The notes beneath the pieces are model-generated. The model searched no databases. It saw only the letters and a program-made list of their open reading frames with translations, and had not been told where the DNA came from. Below, piece after piece: positions 1 through 13,888 of a DNA stretch of 64,000 nt; position 1 is the stretch's first letter, and the number at the start of each line of letters is the position of its first letter. The stretch is from NCBI GenBank assembly GCA_965240325.2, contig OZ251236.1:1178001-1242000 (forward strand), in the 5' to 3' direction. The DNA is from Rebecca billardiae RCC1528. Taxonomy: Eukaryota; Haptophyta. Made by a program: the position numbers and the translations under genes.

Positions 1-1266
1 GGCGGCCGAGGACCGCCCCGGCCGGCGGTGCGGAAGCACTGCGCAGGCGGGTGGCGGGTCTACGATGCTTCGCCCTCGCCAAGGCGCGCGCTTCTTGCGG
101 CCGCAGATCTCCCAGTGGATGCGGCGCGTGGTCGGTGCCAAGGCGCATGCGGAATAGTGTGTGCCCCTCGTACCTGAACCTCACCCCGGCTGCTCGCCGG
201 ACCCAGCGCCATGACCGCTGCGCGCACCGCGTGCGCGTGCGGCTCGTAGTCGCGGCCACGCTTCGTCTGCAAACCGCGGGCGGTCAGAAGGATGCAGCAG
301 CTTCGGGAGGTGCCGCATCGGAGTGCCTGCTGCTTCGAGCTGCTGGTTCTTGCTTCTCCCACCACCTGCGAGCACTCCCACCACCTGCGCGCTTGCTTCT
401 CCCACCACCTGCGCGCTTGCGTCTGCTTGCTTGGCTCCCACCACCTGCGCGCTTGTTTGTTTCTTGCGTGCAGCAGTACCATACCATGCACGCAGCAGTA
501 CCATACCATGCGCACAGCAGTGCCATACCATGCGCGCAGCAGTACCGCCAGTACCATACCAACATGCGTGCAGCAGTACCATACTGTACCATGCACGTGG
601 CAGTACCATACCATGCGCGCAGCAGTACTTACCATACTGCTACCATGCGCGCAGCAGTACCATACCATCATGCGTGCAGCAGTACCATACCATACGACCA
701 TGTGAGTGCCATACCACGCGCCCAGCAGTACCATACCATGCGCGCAGCAGTACCGCCAGTACTCTGTCACTACCATCATGCGTGCAGCAGTATTGATGAT
801 AATGAAGTCGTGGTGGCCTGTGTGGCGCGCGGCGCTGACGGTCACGGAGCGGCCAGCGGGGCGAGCCCTGCATTCCGGTAGGACCGGGGTGAATGCAGCA
901 TTGCCGGGTGCAACCCGGCAATGCCCGCCTGAATGGTATGCATATATTCGATCGTCCACTTGGCATCACTTTGCATGCATGATGAATTAACTCCACGACG
1001 CTACTTTATTACTCGCTGCTCTCAGCCAGTCGCTCTGACCGAATAATGGTCTCTGAGGCTCTGACTATTAATAACTTAGTATTTGAGCATTGATGACTAA
1101 CTACTTTAGCTGTTAGCAGTAGCACGCACAGATTATCGGACGACTCGCGAGACGGCTCCGTACTATACTACTCAGCGCATAATATATATATTTAAGAGCT
1201 CATCTATATATATATGCGCTACACAAATAATGACGACGTCATCGGTAATGACAAGGCCATCAAGAC
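1..1266. repeat. Minisatellite-bearing gene-free region
   Basis: No convincing gene. Positions about 350-455 hold about four imperfect copies of a 20-bp unit around CTTCTCCCACCACCTGCGCG. Positions about 467-790 hold roughly a dozen imperfect copies of a ~22-bp unit around CAGCAGTACCATACC followed by ATGCGCG. All six frames stay partly open across these arrays because the unit lacks stops, which explains several 100-300 codon ORFs here. Positions 960-1210 are AT-richer, with short TA runs, and lie downstream of the minus-strand sulfotransferase-like gene. Confidence 0.85.
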
Positions 1267-2115
1267 TCACGAGCCGAGGGACTCGCCAGTGCTGCGGCTC
1301 GCGCTCGCCGCGCCTGAGGAAGCCACTGCGCGGCTGTCTCCGCGCTGCGCGGCCCCGCGCGCACCGGGGCGCTCGTCGGCGTCGTCGGCGCCATCGGCGC
1401 CGTCGGCGTCGTCGGGCCCGCCGCCGTGCGCCAGCGTGCCGGGCAGCACGCACCGCCCGCCCAGCCGCGGCACGCCGCAGCCGTCGCAGATCTCATCGAG
1501 GGCGGCCTTGAGCGCCGGGCTGTCGACGGCCGGCAGCCGGAAGCGGCCGAGCCGCTTGCGCGAGAAGAGCGACGCGCCGTGCGCGTCCGCGGCGGAGGCG
1601 GCGGCGGGCATCACCGCGTCGAGGTGCTGCGCGAGGCCGAGCCAGCCCAGCACCTCCTGGCAGAAGCGCTCCGGATCTGCCTGCAGGTCCTCCAGACGGC
1701 AGCCGGCGATCGGCACGCCCGCCTCGCGCGCGCGCACGTATGAGCGACACAGCACGGCCCACAGCAGGCAGTACTTGGCGAAGAGGGGCAGCGCGGCGAA
1801 GTACGGCTCGCTGCGCGCCCAGTCGAGCGCGGGGTCGTCGCTCAGCACGATCAGCGCCGTGTGCGCCGCCGCGCTCGCCGGGAGGAGCCTGCGCAGTGCC
1901 GGCCACTGCAGCAGCGGATGGCGCAGCAAGTGTGCGGGCTCTGAGGAGAACGCGCGCGTCATCGACTGCACGGTGGGCAGGCCGTCGCGGTACAGGAAGA
2001 GGTGGCGCACGCCGGGCATCGCGTCGTGCAGCGCGCGCAGCAGCTTGAGCACGTGCCCGCGCGGCTTGATCACCGTGAGCGCGCGCGGCGCGCCATGCGC
2101 GTCCGCCGCGCCGAG

Positions 2116-2166
<51 letters not shown>

Positions 2167-2865
2167 CGCCGGCCGCGGCGGCGCCGGCTTGCAGAGCATG
2201 CGCATGACGGCGCGTATGAGCGCGCGCTGCGCGTCGTGCGAGATGCGCCCGAGCAGCAGCACGCACGTCAGCGCGTCCGGCTCGCGCAGCACGCGCGCGC
2301 CCGGCACGGCCTCGAGCATGTCACACACGTGCATGGAGCCGCACCGCGTCGTGTTCGAGAGGAGGACGACGCGCGAGGGCTCGATGGGCACGAGGTTGGA
2401 GATGCGCAGCATCGCCTGCAGCGGCATCCGGATCACGCGCACCGCCAGCTCGAACTGCACGTCGAAGAGGAAGGGCGAGGGCGCGCTCGCGCCCGCATAG
2501 ATGTCCGTGCCGGCCGGCACCTCGACAAACACGGCCTCGGTGGCGCTGAGCGCGTAGAGCGAGACCGTGTCCGCGAGCACGCACTCGGGAAGCTGCGCCG
2601 AGGCGAACGAGAGGATGAAGTCGTCCGCGCTCGCCAGCGAGACGGGCAGCTTGCGCCGGTGCAGGATGTCGTACACGCGCGCGCACCGCGCGTCGTCGTC
2701 GTCGTCGCCGTCCGCGCCCGCCTCGCCCGCGGCGCCGGCGCCGCGGAGCGGGCGCGCGGCAAGCAGCAGCCAGTCGAACGCCCAGCGGATGAGCATGAAG
2801 CGCCGCATGCGCAGGAGCTCGAGCGCGCTCTCGAGCGCCCAGCGCGCGTCATCGAGCGACCACAT
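1267..2865 (-). CDS. Sulfotransferase-like P-loop protein
   Basis: A 532-residue ORF. The middle contains a segment resembling the 5'-phosphosulfate-binding loop of sulfotransferases (LLSNTTRCGSMHVCDML, roughly residues 168-184), following a beta strand. About 110 residues later, LFLYRDGLPTVQSM looks like the 3'-phosphate-binding strand-helix with its conserved Arg. The region after it (FAKYCLLWAVLCRSYV, then RLEDLQADPE) fits the helical half of the fold. If correct, it would transfer sulfate from PAPS to an unknown acceptor. A Gly run (GCC repeat on the + strand, near 2119-2160) is inserted between the two motifs. No signal peptide is evident. The C-terminus is low-complexity Ala/Asp/Arg. 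The start lies 160 bp from the divergent VPS13-like start. The gene call is firm; the enzyme family is inferred from two motifs. Confidence 0.72.
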
Positions 2866-3025
2866 GCGGTGTCATTCGTCAGCAGCAGCACGCGGGCCGT
2901 ACCGGACCGCACGGGCACGGGCACTCCGGCCGCCAGCACCTGCCGGTCGGCACCGCCGCCGGCGGCGTTCCGTGATGGCGGCGTCGCTGGCCTACCGGTA
3001 GGGGCGCAGGCACCGGTCGAGCGGC
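2866..3025. promoter_or_regulatory. Putative bidirectional promoter
   Basis: The 160-bp gap separates two divergent start codons (sulfotransferase-like on the minus strand, VPS13B-like on the plus strand). It must contain both 5' ends or be transcribed leader. No TATA box is visible; the sequence is GC-rich. The call rests only on gene geometry. Confidence 0.4.
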
Positions 3026-4144
3026 ATGGCGCGCTTCATCGCCGGCTGGGTGCTGCGCTCGGCGCAGCGGTACATCAAGACCGACCTCTCGGCGCTGCGC
3101 CTCAGCCTGTGGGGCGGCGACATCGTGCTGCGCGACGTCGAGCTCGAGCTGGAGGCGCTGCGCGAGCACTTCTTTGCGCACGTGCCGCTCACCTTCTCGC
3201 GCGGGTACATCAAGGAGCTGTGCATACACATCCCGTGGGCCAAGCTCAGCTCGGAGCCCATGGTCATCGCCGTCGACACGGTCGAGATCGTCATCTCGCT
3301 CAGGCACGCGCACTCGGACGCGCCGCCGCGCGCGCGCGCGAGCGACGCGCGCGCCGACGGCGAGCGCCCAGACGCGTCGCCCGCGCGCGGCGGCGGCGGC
3401 GGCGGCGGGCTCGGCGCGGAGGAGCCGGACGACGCGCCCCGCTCGCTCCTCCGCTCGCTCCTCCTCTCGATCCTCGCCCAGCTCGTGCTGCGCGTGCGCA
3501 ACGCGGTGCTCCGATTTGAGGAGGGCTCGGTCGTGGCGAGCGTCAGCCTGCCCGCCATGCACTTTGGGTCGGTGGACGCGCGCTGGGTGGCGCAGCCGGG
3601 GGCGCAGCCGCTCGAGGGCTCGTCGATGCTGCTGCGCAAGCAGCTCCGCCTCGACGACCTCACCGTCTGCCTCGACCGCCGCGCCTCGGCCGCGTGCCCG
3701 CTCCCGTTCTATGAGCAGCCGGTCCTCAACCGCCTGACGGTCGTGGCGCGGCTGCAGGCTCACACGGAGCCGAGGGCGCTGCTGCGCGAGGGCGGTGCGT
3801 GGGAGGGCGGCGCGGAGGAGGGCGGCGCCGCGCCGCGCGCGCCCGCGCACCTCGCCGTCGAGCTGCAGCTCTCGCACGTGCGCTGCTGCCTCTCCGAGGC
3901 GCAGCTGCAGATGGTGGCGGCGGTGGCGCGCGCCGCACTGTCACTTCACGGCCGGCTCGCGGCCGAGCGCGCGCGCGGCCGCGCGGCGCGCGAGGGGGAA
4001 GGGTGCGCGCTGGTCGGGCTCGAGCGCGGCTGGTCGCGCGCGTCCGCGCCGCCGGGCGCCGCCGGCGGCCCCGGCTCCGCCGCCGCGCCCCTTTCCCCCG
4101 GCACGCCCGCGCTGCTGCGCGCCGCTTCGCCCGAGGGATGGACG

Positions 4145-4180
<36 letters not shown>

Positions 4181-4797
4181 TGCGGTCTGAGGTGGCTGCC
4201 CTCGGCCGCCGCGGGCGACGAGGGCGACTGGGTGGTGACGCCGCAGCTGGGGCACGGCGGCGCGCCGGTGGTGCCGGGCGCGGGGGAGGGGCGGCGCAGC
4301 CCGGGGCCGGGGGGCGAGGGGGCCGAGTCCGGGCGGCGCGAGTCCTGGTGGGGGTGGGCGCGCGCTGTGCTGTCGGACGCCGTCGCGCCGGACGAGGTTG
4401 CGGGGGCGGCGGAGGAGGCGGGGGCGGAGGCGGCGGCGAGGGCGGGGGCGGAGGCGAGGGCGGAGGCGCGCGCGAGGCGTGGCGGCGGCGGTGGGCTCGG
4501 CGCGCGCGAGGCGGAGCCGGGCTGGCCCGCTCGCGCCGCCGAGCCCCGCGCCACCGCCTCCGGCGCGTGCGCAGCCGCCGCCTCTGCCGAGCTCGCCGCC
4601 GGCGGCGGTGCGTCTGATCTCCCCGCGTCCCCTCTGGCGGCGGCGTCCCCGCTGGCGCGGATGGAGTCCGCGGCGCTCGCGGGGCGGCTGCGCGCGTCGC
4701 TGGTGGTGGCGGTGCCCGCGCTCAGCGTCACGCTCCTCTCCGGCACCGACGACGCGGACGGCCTCGACGGCGGCGGTGCTGCGCCCACCGCCGCCGC

Positions 4798-4840
<43 letters not shown>

Positions 4841-7800
4841 CGGCTTGGCGGCGCCGCGGCGCCCGACGCCGCCGACAGCGCCGTGCGCGGCGCTCGAGCG
4901 GACGAGACGCCGGGGCTGCCCTCGCCGCCGCCCGGCCGCGGCGGCGCCCGCCGCCGCCGCGCGCACCAGCAGCTGTGCTGCCTGCAGTTGAATGGACTGC
5001 TTCTCGAGGCGCGCGCGTCGGCCGCGGACAAGGCTCAGGGCGTAGGCGGCACGGTGCGCGCGCACGTGCACGCGGTGGCGCTGAGCGCGGCGCGCGCGCC
5101 GGGCGGCGCGCACGCGACCGTGGTGTGCGCCGAGGGCGCGGCGCGCGGCGAGCCGCCGCCGCCGCTCCCGCTCGCGCAGCTGCGCGCCGTGCGCGCGGCG
5201 CACCTCGGCACGCGCGCTCGCGAGCCGCTGCCGCCGCTGTGGCTGGATGGCGATGGCGGCGGCGGCGCGCGGCGCGCAGGCAGCCGCCCCGCGGAGGAGG
5301 AGGGCGGCAGTGGTGGCGAGCGGCGCGGCGCGGCCGGGCCGGCGGGCGCGGCCGACGCCGACGCCGACGCGGCCGCCGACGCCGACGCGTCCGCCGCCGC
5401 CGGCGCGGCGCCGCCGCCCGAGCGCGCGCCGGGCGGCGCGGGCTCAGGATGGGAGGGGCTCGGCGCGAGCGCTGCCGACGGCGGCGCTCTGCGTCTTGTC
5501 TTCAGCCGCGCGCCGCGCGCGCGCGCGCAGCCGCCCGCGTGCGCGGCACGCGGCCGCGCGCTCAGCTGCGAGAGCGCGGCGTCGGCGCCGCCGCCGTGCG
5601 CGTCGCGCGAGCGCTCAGCCGCGTCCGCCGCCGCTGACGACGGCCCCGCGCCCGCGCCCGCGCCGGACACGCTGCGCGCGCGCGCCGCGCCTCTCGTGGT
5701 GTGCGCGGACGCGGAGCTGAGCGCGGCGCTGGTGCGGTTCTTCTCGCACCTGCGGCGCGCGACGCACACGGCGGTGTCGCCGAGCGCGGACGGGCGCGGC
5801 GGCGCCGCGGGGCCGAGGGCGGGGGCGCGAGCCGACGAATTATCGGCCGCGCCGGCCGCGCTGTCGCCGGCTGGCGCGCGCTCAGCGCAGGGCGTGCGCG
5901 CGCCGCGACACTCGGCGCCTCCCGCGGTGCCCGCGGCTGCGGACGCGCCGGCCGGCGGCGCCGCCGCTTCGCCGCCGCCGCCGGTGACCTCGCAGCCCTC
6001 GGCGGAGTGGACGAGCGTGGACGCCAAGGCGCCGAGCCCTGTGGTCCACCTCTGCCGCACCGACTCAACTGCCTCCGCCTCGGCGGCGCGCGCGCTGAGC
6101 CCGCGCGCCGCCGCGGCCGCGCGCGCGCCCGCCGTGCCGCCGCCGCCGCTGTGTGTTGAGCTGAGCTGCGGCGCCATCACGCTGCTGTGCGCGCCGCGCG
6201 CGCAGCCGGCCGCGAGCGAGCCGCCGTCGCCGCCGCCGGGGATCGCGGAGGCCGCGGCCGAGCCGGGTGGCGGCGCGCGCGCGCACACGCCCACGCCGCC
6301 GCGCGGCTCGCCAGCGCGCGGCGCGGCCGACGGCGCGGCGGGCTCGCGCGCGCGCGCCGGCTCGGCGGCGGGCACGCTGCCGGCGGCGGCGGCGGCGGGT
6401 GCGTCGCCGCCGCCGCCGCGCGGCGGCGTGTGCGCCGCGTGCGCGTGCTCGCCGCTGCTCGCCGAGCCGCTGCCGCTCGTCAGCTCGCCGCCGCGCGCCG
6501 CCCCCGACGCGTGCGGTCTAGACACAGTCAGCGCGTCTCGGCTGCAGATGGAGCAAGCTCGCGCGCGCGCCAACTCGACACCCGTGGCGCCGCCGCCGCC
6601 GGGCGGCGTGGGCGGCGCGGGCGGCGCGGCGTGCGGCCGCGCGGCGCACTGCTGCCCGCCCGGCTCGCCGCTCGCGCGCGCGTCGCCGCAGGAGGGGCGC
6701 GCCGCGCCGCTCGCCGAGCAGGGCGGGCGCACACTTGCCCTGCCGCCGCCCGCGCTGCCGTCGTCGCGCGCGCCGCCGCCGCCGGGCGCGCCGCCGCCGC
6801 CGGGCGCGCCGCCGCCGCCGGGCGCGCCGCTGCTCGGCGGGCCGCGCGCGGCCGACGGCGCGGCCGCGGCCGCGGACGGCGCGGCGCCGCCGCCGCTGCT
6901 CGTGGCGCTGCCCGCGCTCGCCATCGTGATCGGCAGCGTCGAGCTGCGCGCGCGCGTGCCCGGCGCGCGCGGCGCCTCGTGCGAGGGGCGCCCCGCCGCC
7001 GACGGCGGCGCGGGCACGGCTTCGGCCCTGCTGAGTGTGCACGCTGCGCCGCTGTCGGTGTGCGTGCTGCTGCCAGCGCAGCGCGCGCAGGCGGCCGAGG
7101 CGCGCGGCGCGGCGGGCGCGGGCGCGCCGCCGTCCTCGCCGCCGCGCTGGGCGGCCCACGACGGCGCGAGCGAGCCGGGCGCGCCGCCGAGCGCGCTATT
7201 TGCGACGCTGCTGCCGCCGCCGCGCACGCCCGGCGCACCGCCCGCCTCGGCCGGCGCGGCCGCGGCCGGCGCGCGCGCGCGCTCGCCGCCGCCGCCGCCG
7301 CCGCCGTCACTCGTGGCGCAGTGCGCGTGCACCGTGGTGCTCGCGCACTGCGACGCCGACGCCGACGGCGCCGACGGCGCCGACGGCGGCGGCACCGCGC
7401 CGCCAGAGACCGGGGTGTTGACTGAGCCGCTGCCTGACAGCGCGGCCGCGCGCCGCGCGCGGCCGCGGCTGCAGCTGCGCGCGAGCGTGCACGGCTGCGG
7501 CGGCGCGCCCGGCGGCGCGGCGGAGGGCGGCGCGGCGGGCGGCGTCGAGGGCCCGGGAGAGGGCCCGGTGCTGCGCGCGCGCCTGAGCGACGAGACCCTC
7601 GGCGTGTTGCTCGGTGCCGTAGCTCACATCGTCCGCAGCGCGCGGCGCGCGCGCGCCGCGGCGGTGCGTAGCGACTGCGAGCCCATGCCCGCCGCTGCCG
7701 CCGCCGCCGCCGCTGCCGCCGCCGCCGCCGCTGACGCGCGCGGGCCGCCGCGCGCGCCGCGCGAGCGCGCGCTGCGCCGCGTGCGCGTGCGGCTGAGCCG

Positions 7801-9778
7801 CGTGCGCCTCGAGCTGGGCCGCGCGCCGGGCTCGGCGGCGGAGGGCGCGCCGGCCGCGTGCGCAGCGCTCGAGCTTGGAAGCTCAGCACTCGACTTGGCG
7901 TTGGGGGCGGAGGCGCGCGCGGCGGCGGGCGCGGCGGTGCCGCCGCCGCCGCCGCTGCTGTCGGCGAGGCTCGGCGCGGTGCGGCTGTTCGCGCTCTCGC
8001 AGCGGAGGCGGGGGCAGCGCGTGCGCGGCGCGCCGCCGCTGCTCGAATGCGCGGCGCACTCGCCCGAGCACGATGGCGCGGCCGAGCGCGCGCGCGCGCC
8101 GACCGGCGGCGCGCCCGCCGCGGCCGACGGCGGCGCGGCGGGGGGCGAGTATTCGATGCGGCTGCTGCTGCCGGCGCGCGCCACCGCCGCCGCCGAGCGC
8201 GCCGACGCTGTCGGCGCGGCCGCGCAGCCCTCGGCGCGGCTGGCTCGGCTCAGTGTCGCGCCCATCCGCGTGCAGCTGCTGGCTCCGACCTCGGCGTGCG
8301 CGGAGCGGCGCGGCGCGAGCGGAGGCGGGCGCGGCGGCGGCGAGGCGGCGGCGGGCGCACCGGCGGAGGCGGCGGCGGCGGAGGCGTCCGCGGAGGCGGC
8401 GGCGGCGGAGGAGGAGGGCGATGGCGGCGGCACGCTGCATGCGCTCGGGGCGCTGATCGAGGTACTGGTCGTGGGCGGGCGCTCCGGCCTGGCCCTGCAC
8501 GGCGCGCGCCCGCAAGCGCACGCGCCGCTCGCCGCCGCCGTCAACGCGCCGGCCGCGCGACCGCACCCGCCGCCGCCGCCGCTCGGCGCGCCGGCGCCTG
8601 GGGGCGCGCACCCGCGCGCCGCCGATGGCGGCGGGGAGCCCGGCAGCCGCCCGCTGCTCGCCGTGACGACGGGCGCGCTGAGCGCCGTGCTGCGCGCGCC
8701 CGGCGCGGCACTGACCCTGTCTCTGTGCGATGGCGTGCGCGCGCACTTGTGCGAGCGCGCGCGCGCGGACGGCGGCGGCGGTTGCGTGCGCGAGCTCAGC
8801 GCGTGCGCCACGGTGCGCACGGCGCTGGCGGGCGGCGAGCCCGGCGACGGTGGGTCCCAGCGCGCGGGCGCGGCGCCCCCGCCTCCTCCCTCGCCGCCGC
8901 TGCTCTCGCCGCTGCGTCTCGAGCTCAGCGCGGCGCGCGCGCTCGGCGGCGCGCGCGCGCACGCGGGCCCGGCGCGCGTGCGCGTCCAAGCGAGCTGCGC
9001 GGACGGCGGCGCCGCCAGCGCGGACGGCGGCGGCGCTGCCACGCCCGAGGGCGCGGCGGGCACCGCCGAGCTCGGCGCCGCCGGGGCCGCAGGCTTCGAC
9101 GCGGCCGGCGCGGCGCGCGCCCCCGCCGCCGCGGCCGCCGAGCGCGCGCCGCCGCCGGCTGTTGTCCTTTGGGGGTCCGCGCGCGCACTCACGCGGCTGG
9201 CGCGGCTTGGCCGCAGCGCGCGCGCCGCCGCGCCCAACGGCGCGCGCGTCGCCGCGGCGCGCGCGCGGCTCGGTGTGCGCTGGGGGCTGCCGCCGCTCCC
9301 GCCGCCGGCGCCGCGCGCCGCTCTGCCCGCCTCCGCGCCGTCCGCCGCCGCCGCCGCCGCCACCAGCGACGACCTCGCGCCAAGCGCTGGCCTGGCTGCG
9401 GCGGGCGGCGCGGCGGCGGGCGCGCGGCCGCGGCCGGGTCAGCTCACGCTCTCTCGCGCGGGCGCGCCGGGCGCGGAGTGCTGGGTCGCGTGGCGGTACG
9501 CGTGGCCGCGCGCCGTCACGCGCGCGGCGCTGAGCGCCGCGCCGCGCGCGCGCGGCGGCGGTGGCGCGCACTCGCAAACGCCGCCGTCAATGTCGGCTGC
9601 CGCTGCGCGCGCCGCTGCCGCCGCAAGTCCCGCGCTGCGCGGCGCGGCAGGGGGCGGCGACACGGCCGAGGTGGCGGCTGTCCGCGCGCTGGCCGGGCGC
9701 GCGTGTGTCCTCGAGCGCTGGGACGAGCTGGGCGGCCGTTACGTGCACGTGGCCGCCCTGCGCCCACTGCGGCACCAA

Positions 9779-9846
<68 letters not shown>

Positions 9847-10001
9847 GGCCGGCTCCGAGGGCGGCGCAGGCGTGTGGGAGGCGGTGGGCGCGGCGGAGGG
9901 CGCTGTGGAGTGGCGGCTGCGGCTGCTGCCGCACAGAGGCGGCGGCGCGGCCGCGGTGGGCGCGCCCCCGGCCGCTCCGGACGCCGAGCCGGGCGGCGGC
10001 A

Positions 10002-10032
<31 letters not shown>

Positions 10033-12761
10033 AGGCGCAGGCGGCGGCGGCGGGCCAGACGCAGCCGCGGCGGCGCTGCTCGAGTGCGCGCGCATCGACT
10101 CGGCCGCCGCGCCGCCCGGCTGCATGGCCCTGGCCGTGCTCGAGCTGGGGTCTCCACTGCTGCTGCGCGCGGTGTGGGCGGAGGCGGCGGCGGCCGAAGG
10201 CGGGCAGCGCGCCGCGTGCCGCGCGCTTCTCAGCGCCTCAGTGCGCGTGCCGAGCGCGCGCGCGGCCGCGTGGCCGCGCGCCGCGCCCGGCGCTCGGCTG
10301 CGCGCGCGCGCGAGCGCCGCGCTGAGCGTGGACGGCGTGCGCGCGGCGGATGGCGGCGCGCTGCCGCGGCTCGCGCACGCAGAGCTGAGCGCAGAGCTGA
10401 GCGCGCTCGGCACCGCGACGGACGGCGGCGCGGAGCTCGCGCTTGAGCTCGACGTGGGCCGGCTGTGCGCGCGCGGCGGCGCGGGCGGCGCGCGCCTCTG
10501 CGCGCACGTGGCGGCGAGCGCGGCGCACGCGCTGCGCGCGGCGGCGGGCGCGGCGGGGACGGGGCCGCCGCCGCCGTACGCACACTGCTACGCGCGCAGC
10601 CTCGCGGCGCTCGAGCTCGAGGTGAGTGCCGCGCCGCGCCCGCCCGACGGCGCGGCGGGCTGGGCGGCGCTCGGCGGCGCGGCGCCTGGCGTGCCCTTGT
10701 GGTGGCGCCAGCCCGCGGCGGAGGCGGCGGCGGCGGCGGCGGCGGCCGAGCCGCGCGCGGGTGGCTCGCGCGGCGGCTCGTGGCGCGGCGGCGGCGGCAC
10801 CGGCGGCGGCGGCGCGCGCGAGGGCGAGGGCCGCGTGGTGTGGGTGCGGCTCTGCGCCGCGCCGGGCGGCGCCGCCGCCGACGAGCCGCCGCCCGCCGTT
10901 GCGGTGCACGTGCCGGAGGATGGCGGCCATGGCGGCGGCGGCGGCGAGTGGCAGCGGCTGGTGCTGAGCCGAGCGGGCGCGAGCGCGCCGCTGCTGGCGT
11001 GGGCGCACGTCTCGCACGCCTCGCACGGCGCCGCCCACCTCGAGCTTCACGCCGAGCTGCTGATCACAAACCGCACCGCCACGGCGCTGGCGCTCAGGGT
11101 GCACGGGCCGCTGGCGGCGCTGTGTGCGTACCGGGCGCTGCCGCCGGCGGCGTGCGCGGGCGTGCGCGCGCTGCGGGCGGAGGCGGGGGCGGAGGCGCGC
11201 GAGGCGGGCGGCGGCGCCGAGGCGGGCCCGCCGTGCGCGCTGCCGCACGCCGAGGCGCGCGCGGGCGGCGGCGCGCCCCGCGCAGTGCTGCTGCCTCCGG
11301 GCGCGGCGGTGGCGCTCGGCGTGGCGGCGCGCGCCGCGGACGCGCACGCGGCGCAGCGCGTGGCGCAGGCGCGCGGCGGCGCGGCGACGTGGGTTGATGT
11401 GCGCTTCGTGCCCGGCGCGGCCGAGCCCGAGCCCGCGCCCGCCGCCCACGGCGCACGCGCGCAGCCGCCGCCGCTGCCGCCGGCTGCGTGCATTCCACTG
11501 CCGCTGCGCGCGGGCGGCGCGCCGCCGCCTTGCTACGCAGGGAGCGTGGTGCTGGCGGTGCCGGCCGAGTCTGAGCGCGCGGCGCGCACGCAGGCGCAGG
11601 CGCAGGCGCTGCTGTGCTGCAGTGTGCGCATGCAGGGCGACGCCGCGGCCGAGCTCGGCGGCGCGTGGCGCGCGCGCGCCGCCGCCGACGCCGCCGCCGC
11701 CGCCGCCACCGCGACGGTCGGCGGCGGCGAGGCGGGCGGCGCCGCCGCTGAGGGTCCGGTGCGCTGCGCCTCCGGCCCCGGAGTGCTCGACTTCTGCTGC
11801 GCGCTCACGCTGGTCAACGAGACGGCCGTGCCGCTGCAACTCGGCACGCCGCCGCGCGCGCTGCTGCGCCGCGGAAGCGCCGGCATTGACCCCCCGCGCG
11901 GCGGCGGCGGCGGCGCGGACGGCGCGGCGGCGGCGTGGGCGCCGGCGGGCGCGGCGCGGACGGTGCGCGCCGGGCGCGCGCTGCCGCTGCCGCTGCCGCC
12001 GAGCGGCTCGGGCACGGCGCTGCTGCTGCGCGTGCACGGGTACGCGCCCGCCGTGCTGCCTGTCTGGGTCGACCCGGCGGGAGAGCTGCGCGCCGCGCCG
12101 GCCGCGGAGTCGGCGGCCGCAGCAGCCGGCGGCGGCGGCGGCGGCCGGGGCGCCGCCGAGGGCGGTGCGCGCGGCGAGGGTCAGGAGCACCTGCTCGAGC
12201 TCGCGGCGGACGCGCCGCTGCGCCCGGCCGACGAAGACGAGGCGGAGGAGGAGGCACGGCCGGGCCTCGGCCTCGACGGCGGCGGCTGCGGCGCGTCGCT
12301 TCCGCTCGCTCTGAGCGTGGAGCCGCCGCGCGCGGGCGCGGGCGCGCGCGTGCGCGTGCGAGGTGTCGCGGCGCCGGGCAAGCGGAGCGGCGGCGCGCGC
12401 CCGACGGTGGTGCTGGACAACCGGAGCGGCGTCGCCGTGTGCGCGCGCTGGTGCGAGCTGGGGGCCTCGCAGCCGGCGCCGCCGCCCGACGCCGCCGCCG
12501 CCGCCGCCGCCGCGTGCGTACTCGTGTGCGCGCGCGCGCGCTCGTGCGCGCTGCCCGCGCCCGCGCGCGGCGGCGCGCTGCTGGGAGGACGACGGCTGGG
12601 GCTGCAGCTGGCGTGCGCGGCGGCGGGGTGGCGCCCGCCTGCACGCGCGCGCGCGCAGCACGGGCGCGGCTGGTGGCTCCACGCCGACCGCGCGGAGCAC
12701 CCCTCGCCCTTCTCACCCTGGTGCGAACCGCTTGATGTGCTCGCGGCCGCGCGCTCGGCTG

Positions 12762-12794
<33 letters not shown>

Positions 12795-13619
12795 ACGGTG
12801 ACGGTGGCGGCGGTGACGGCGGTGGCGGTGGCGGCGTGCTCGGTGGCCGGACGGAGTGGCAGCTGGTGGGCAGCGTGTGCGCGGCGCTGCCCGACGGCGG
12901 CGGCTTCGTCTCCCTCGGCGTGGGCGCGCGGCACCACCGCGGCACGCACGCGCTCACCCTCGTGCTCTCCCCGCGGCACTCAATCCTCAGCCTCGCGCCG
13001 CGCGGATGGGCCGTGCACGTCGCCCCCGCCGGCGCCTTCGCGTTTCACACGCTGCCGCCGCCCGCTGCGGGCGGGTCGGGCGGCGAGGGGAGCGTCGTGC
13101 CGCTCGAGACGTGGGCGATGGCGGAGGCCGAGGCCGAGTCGGACGACGACGACGACGACGGCGGCGGCGCGGGCGTCGACGACGGCGGCGGCGCCGATGG
13201 CGGCGGCGGCGCGGCCGGCGACGACGGCGGCGGCGCCGAGGGCGGCGCGGTCGGCCCCCGGCCGTACGCGCGCGTGCGGCTGCGGCTCGTGCGCGGCGGC
13301 GCGGCCGGCGCGCCCGCCGACGCGCTCGCCGACGGCGCCGCGCTCACGACCCACTGGTCTGGTGAAGTGCGGGTGGGGCGCGTGGGCGTGTGCGTGCGCT
13401 CGCTGCTGCAGCTCGACGGCGGGCGGCTGCACTGCGTGCGCTGCAGCACGACGCTCGCGGGGGCGACGCTGCTGACGGTGGTGAGCGTGGAGGAGGAGCA
13501 CCCCACGCACCTGATCGCAAACCTCACCACGCGCGCCCTCGCCGTCTCACTCACGCCGGGCCACTGCGCGCTCGCGAGACTCGCGCGCGCGCCGCCGGGC
13601 GCGCCGCCACCGGCCAGCA

Positions 13620-13673
<54 letters not shown>

Positions 13674-13856
13674 TGCGCGTGGCCCCTGGCCGCTTCAGCG
13701 TCATCCTCGCCCCCGGCGCGTGCACGCCGTGCGCGTGGGAGCCAAGGCGGCTAGGCGGCCGCGCCGCCGCCGCCACCGACGGCAGCAGTCGCGCAGACGA
13801 CGCGGACGACGGCGCGCCGCCCTCCGACGGCGCCGACGCGGCACGGCCCAAGCACA

Positions 13857-13888
<32 letters not shown>

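Noticed and set aside
51-959. Overlapping ORFs of up to 299 codons on both strands
   Set aside because: Translations of a stop-free minisatellite (repeated AVPYH-type and MVWYCC-type peptides).
2002-3519. 505-codon plus-strand ORF antisense to the sulfotransferase-like gene and overlapping the VPS13 start
   Set aside because: Arg/Ala-rich shadow created by the GC-rich complement; no domain, and two better genes occupy the region.
5035-7395. 786-codon minus-strand ORF within the VPS13-like gene
   Set aside because: Shadow ORF of low-complexity Ala/Gly/Ser; the plus strand has conserved domains at both ends.
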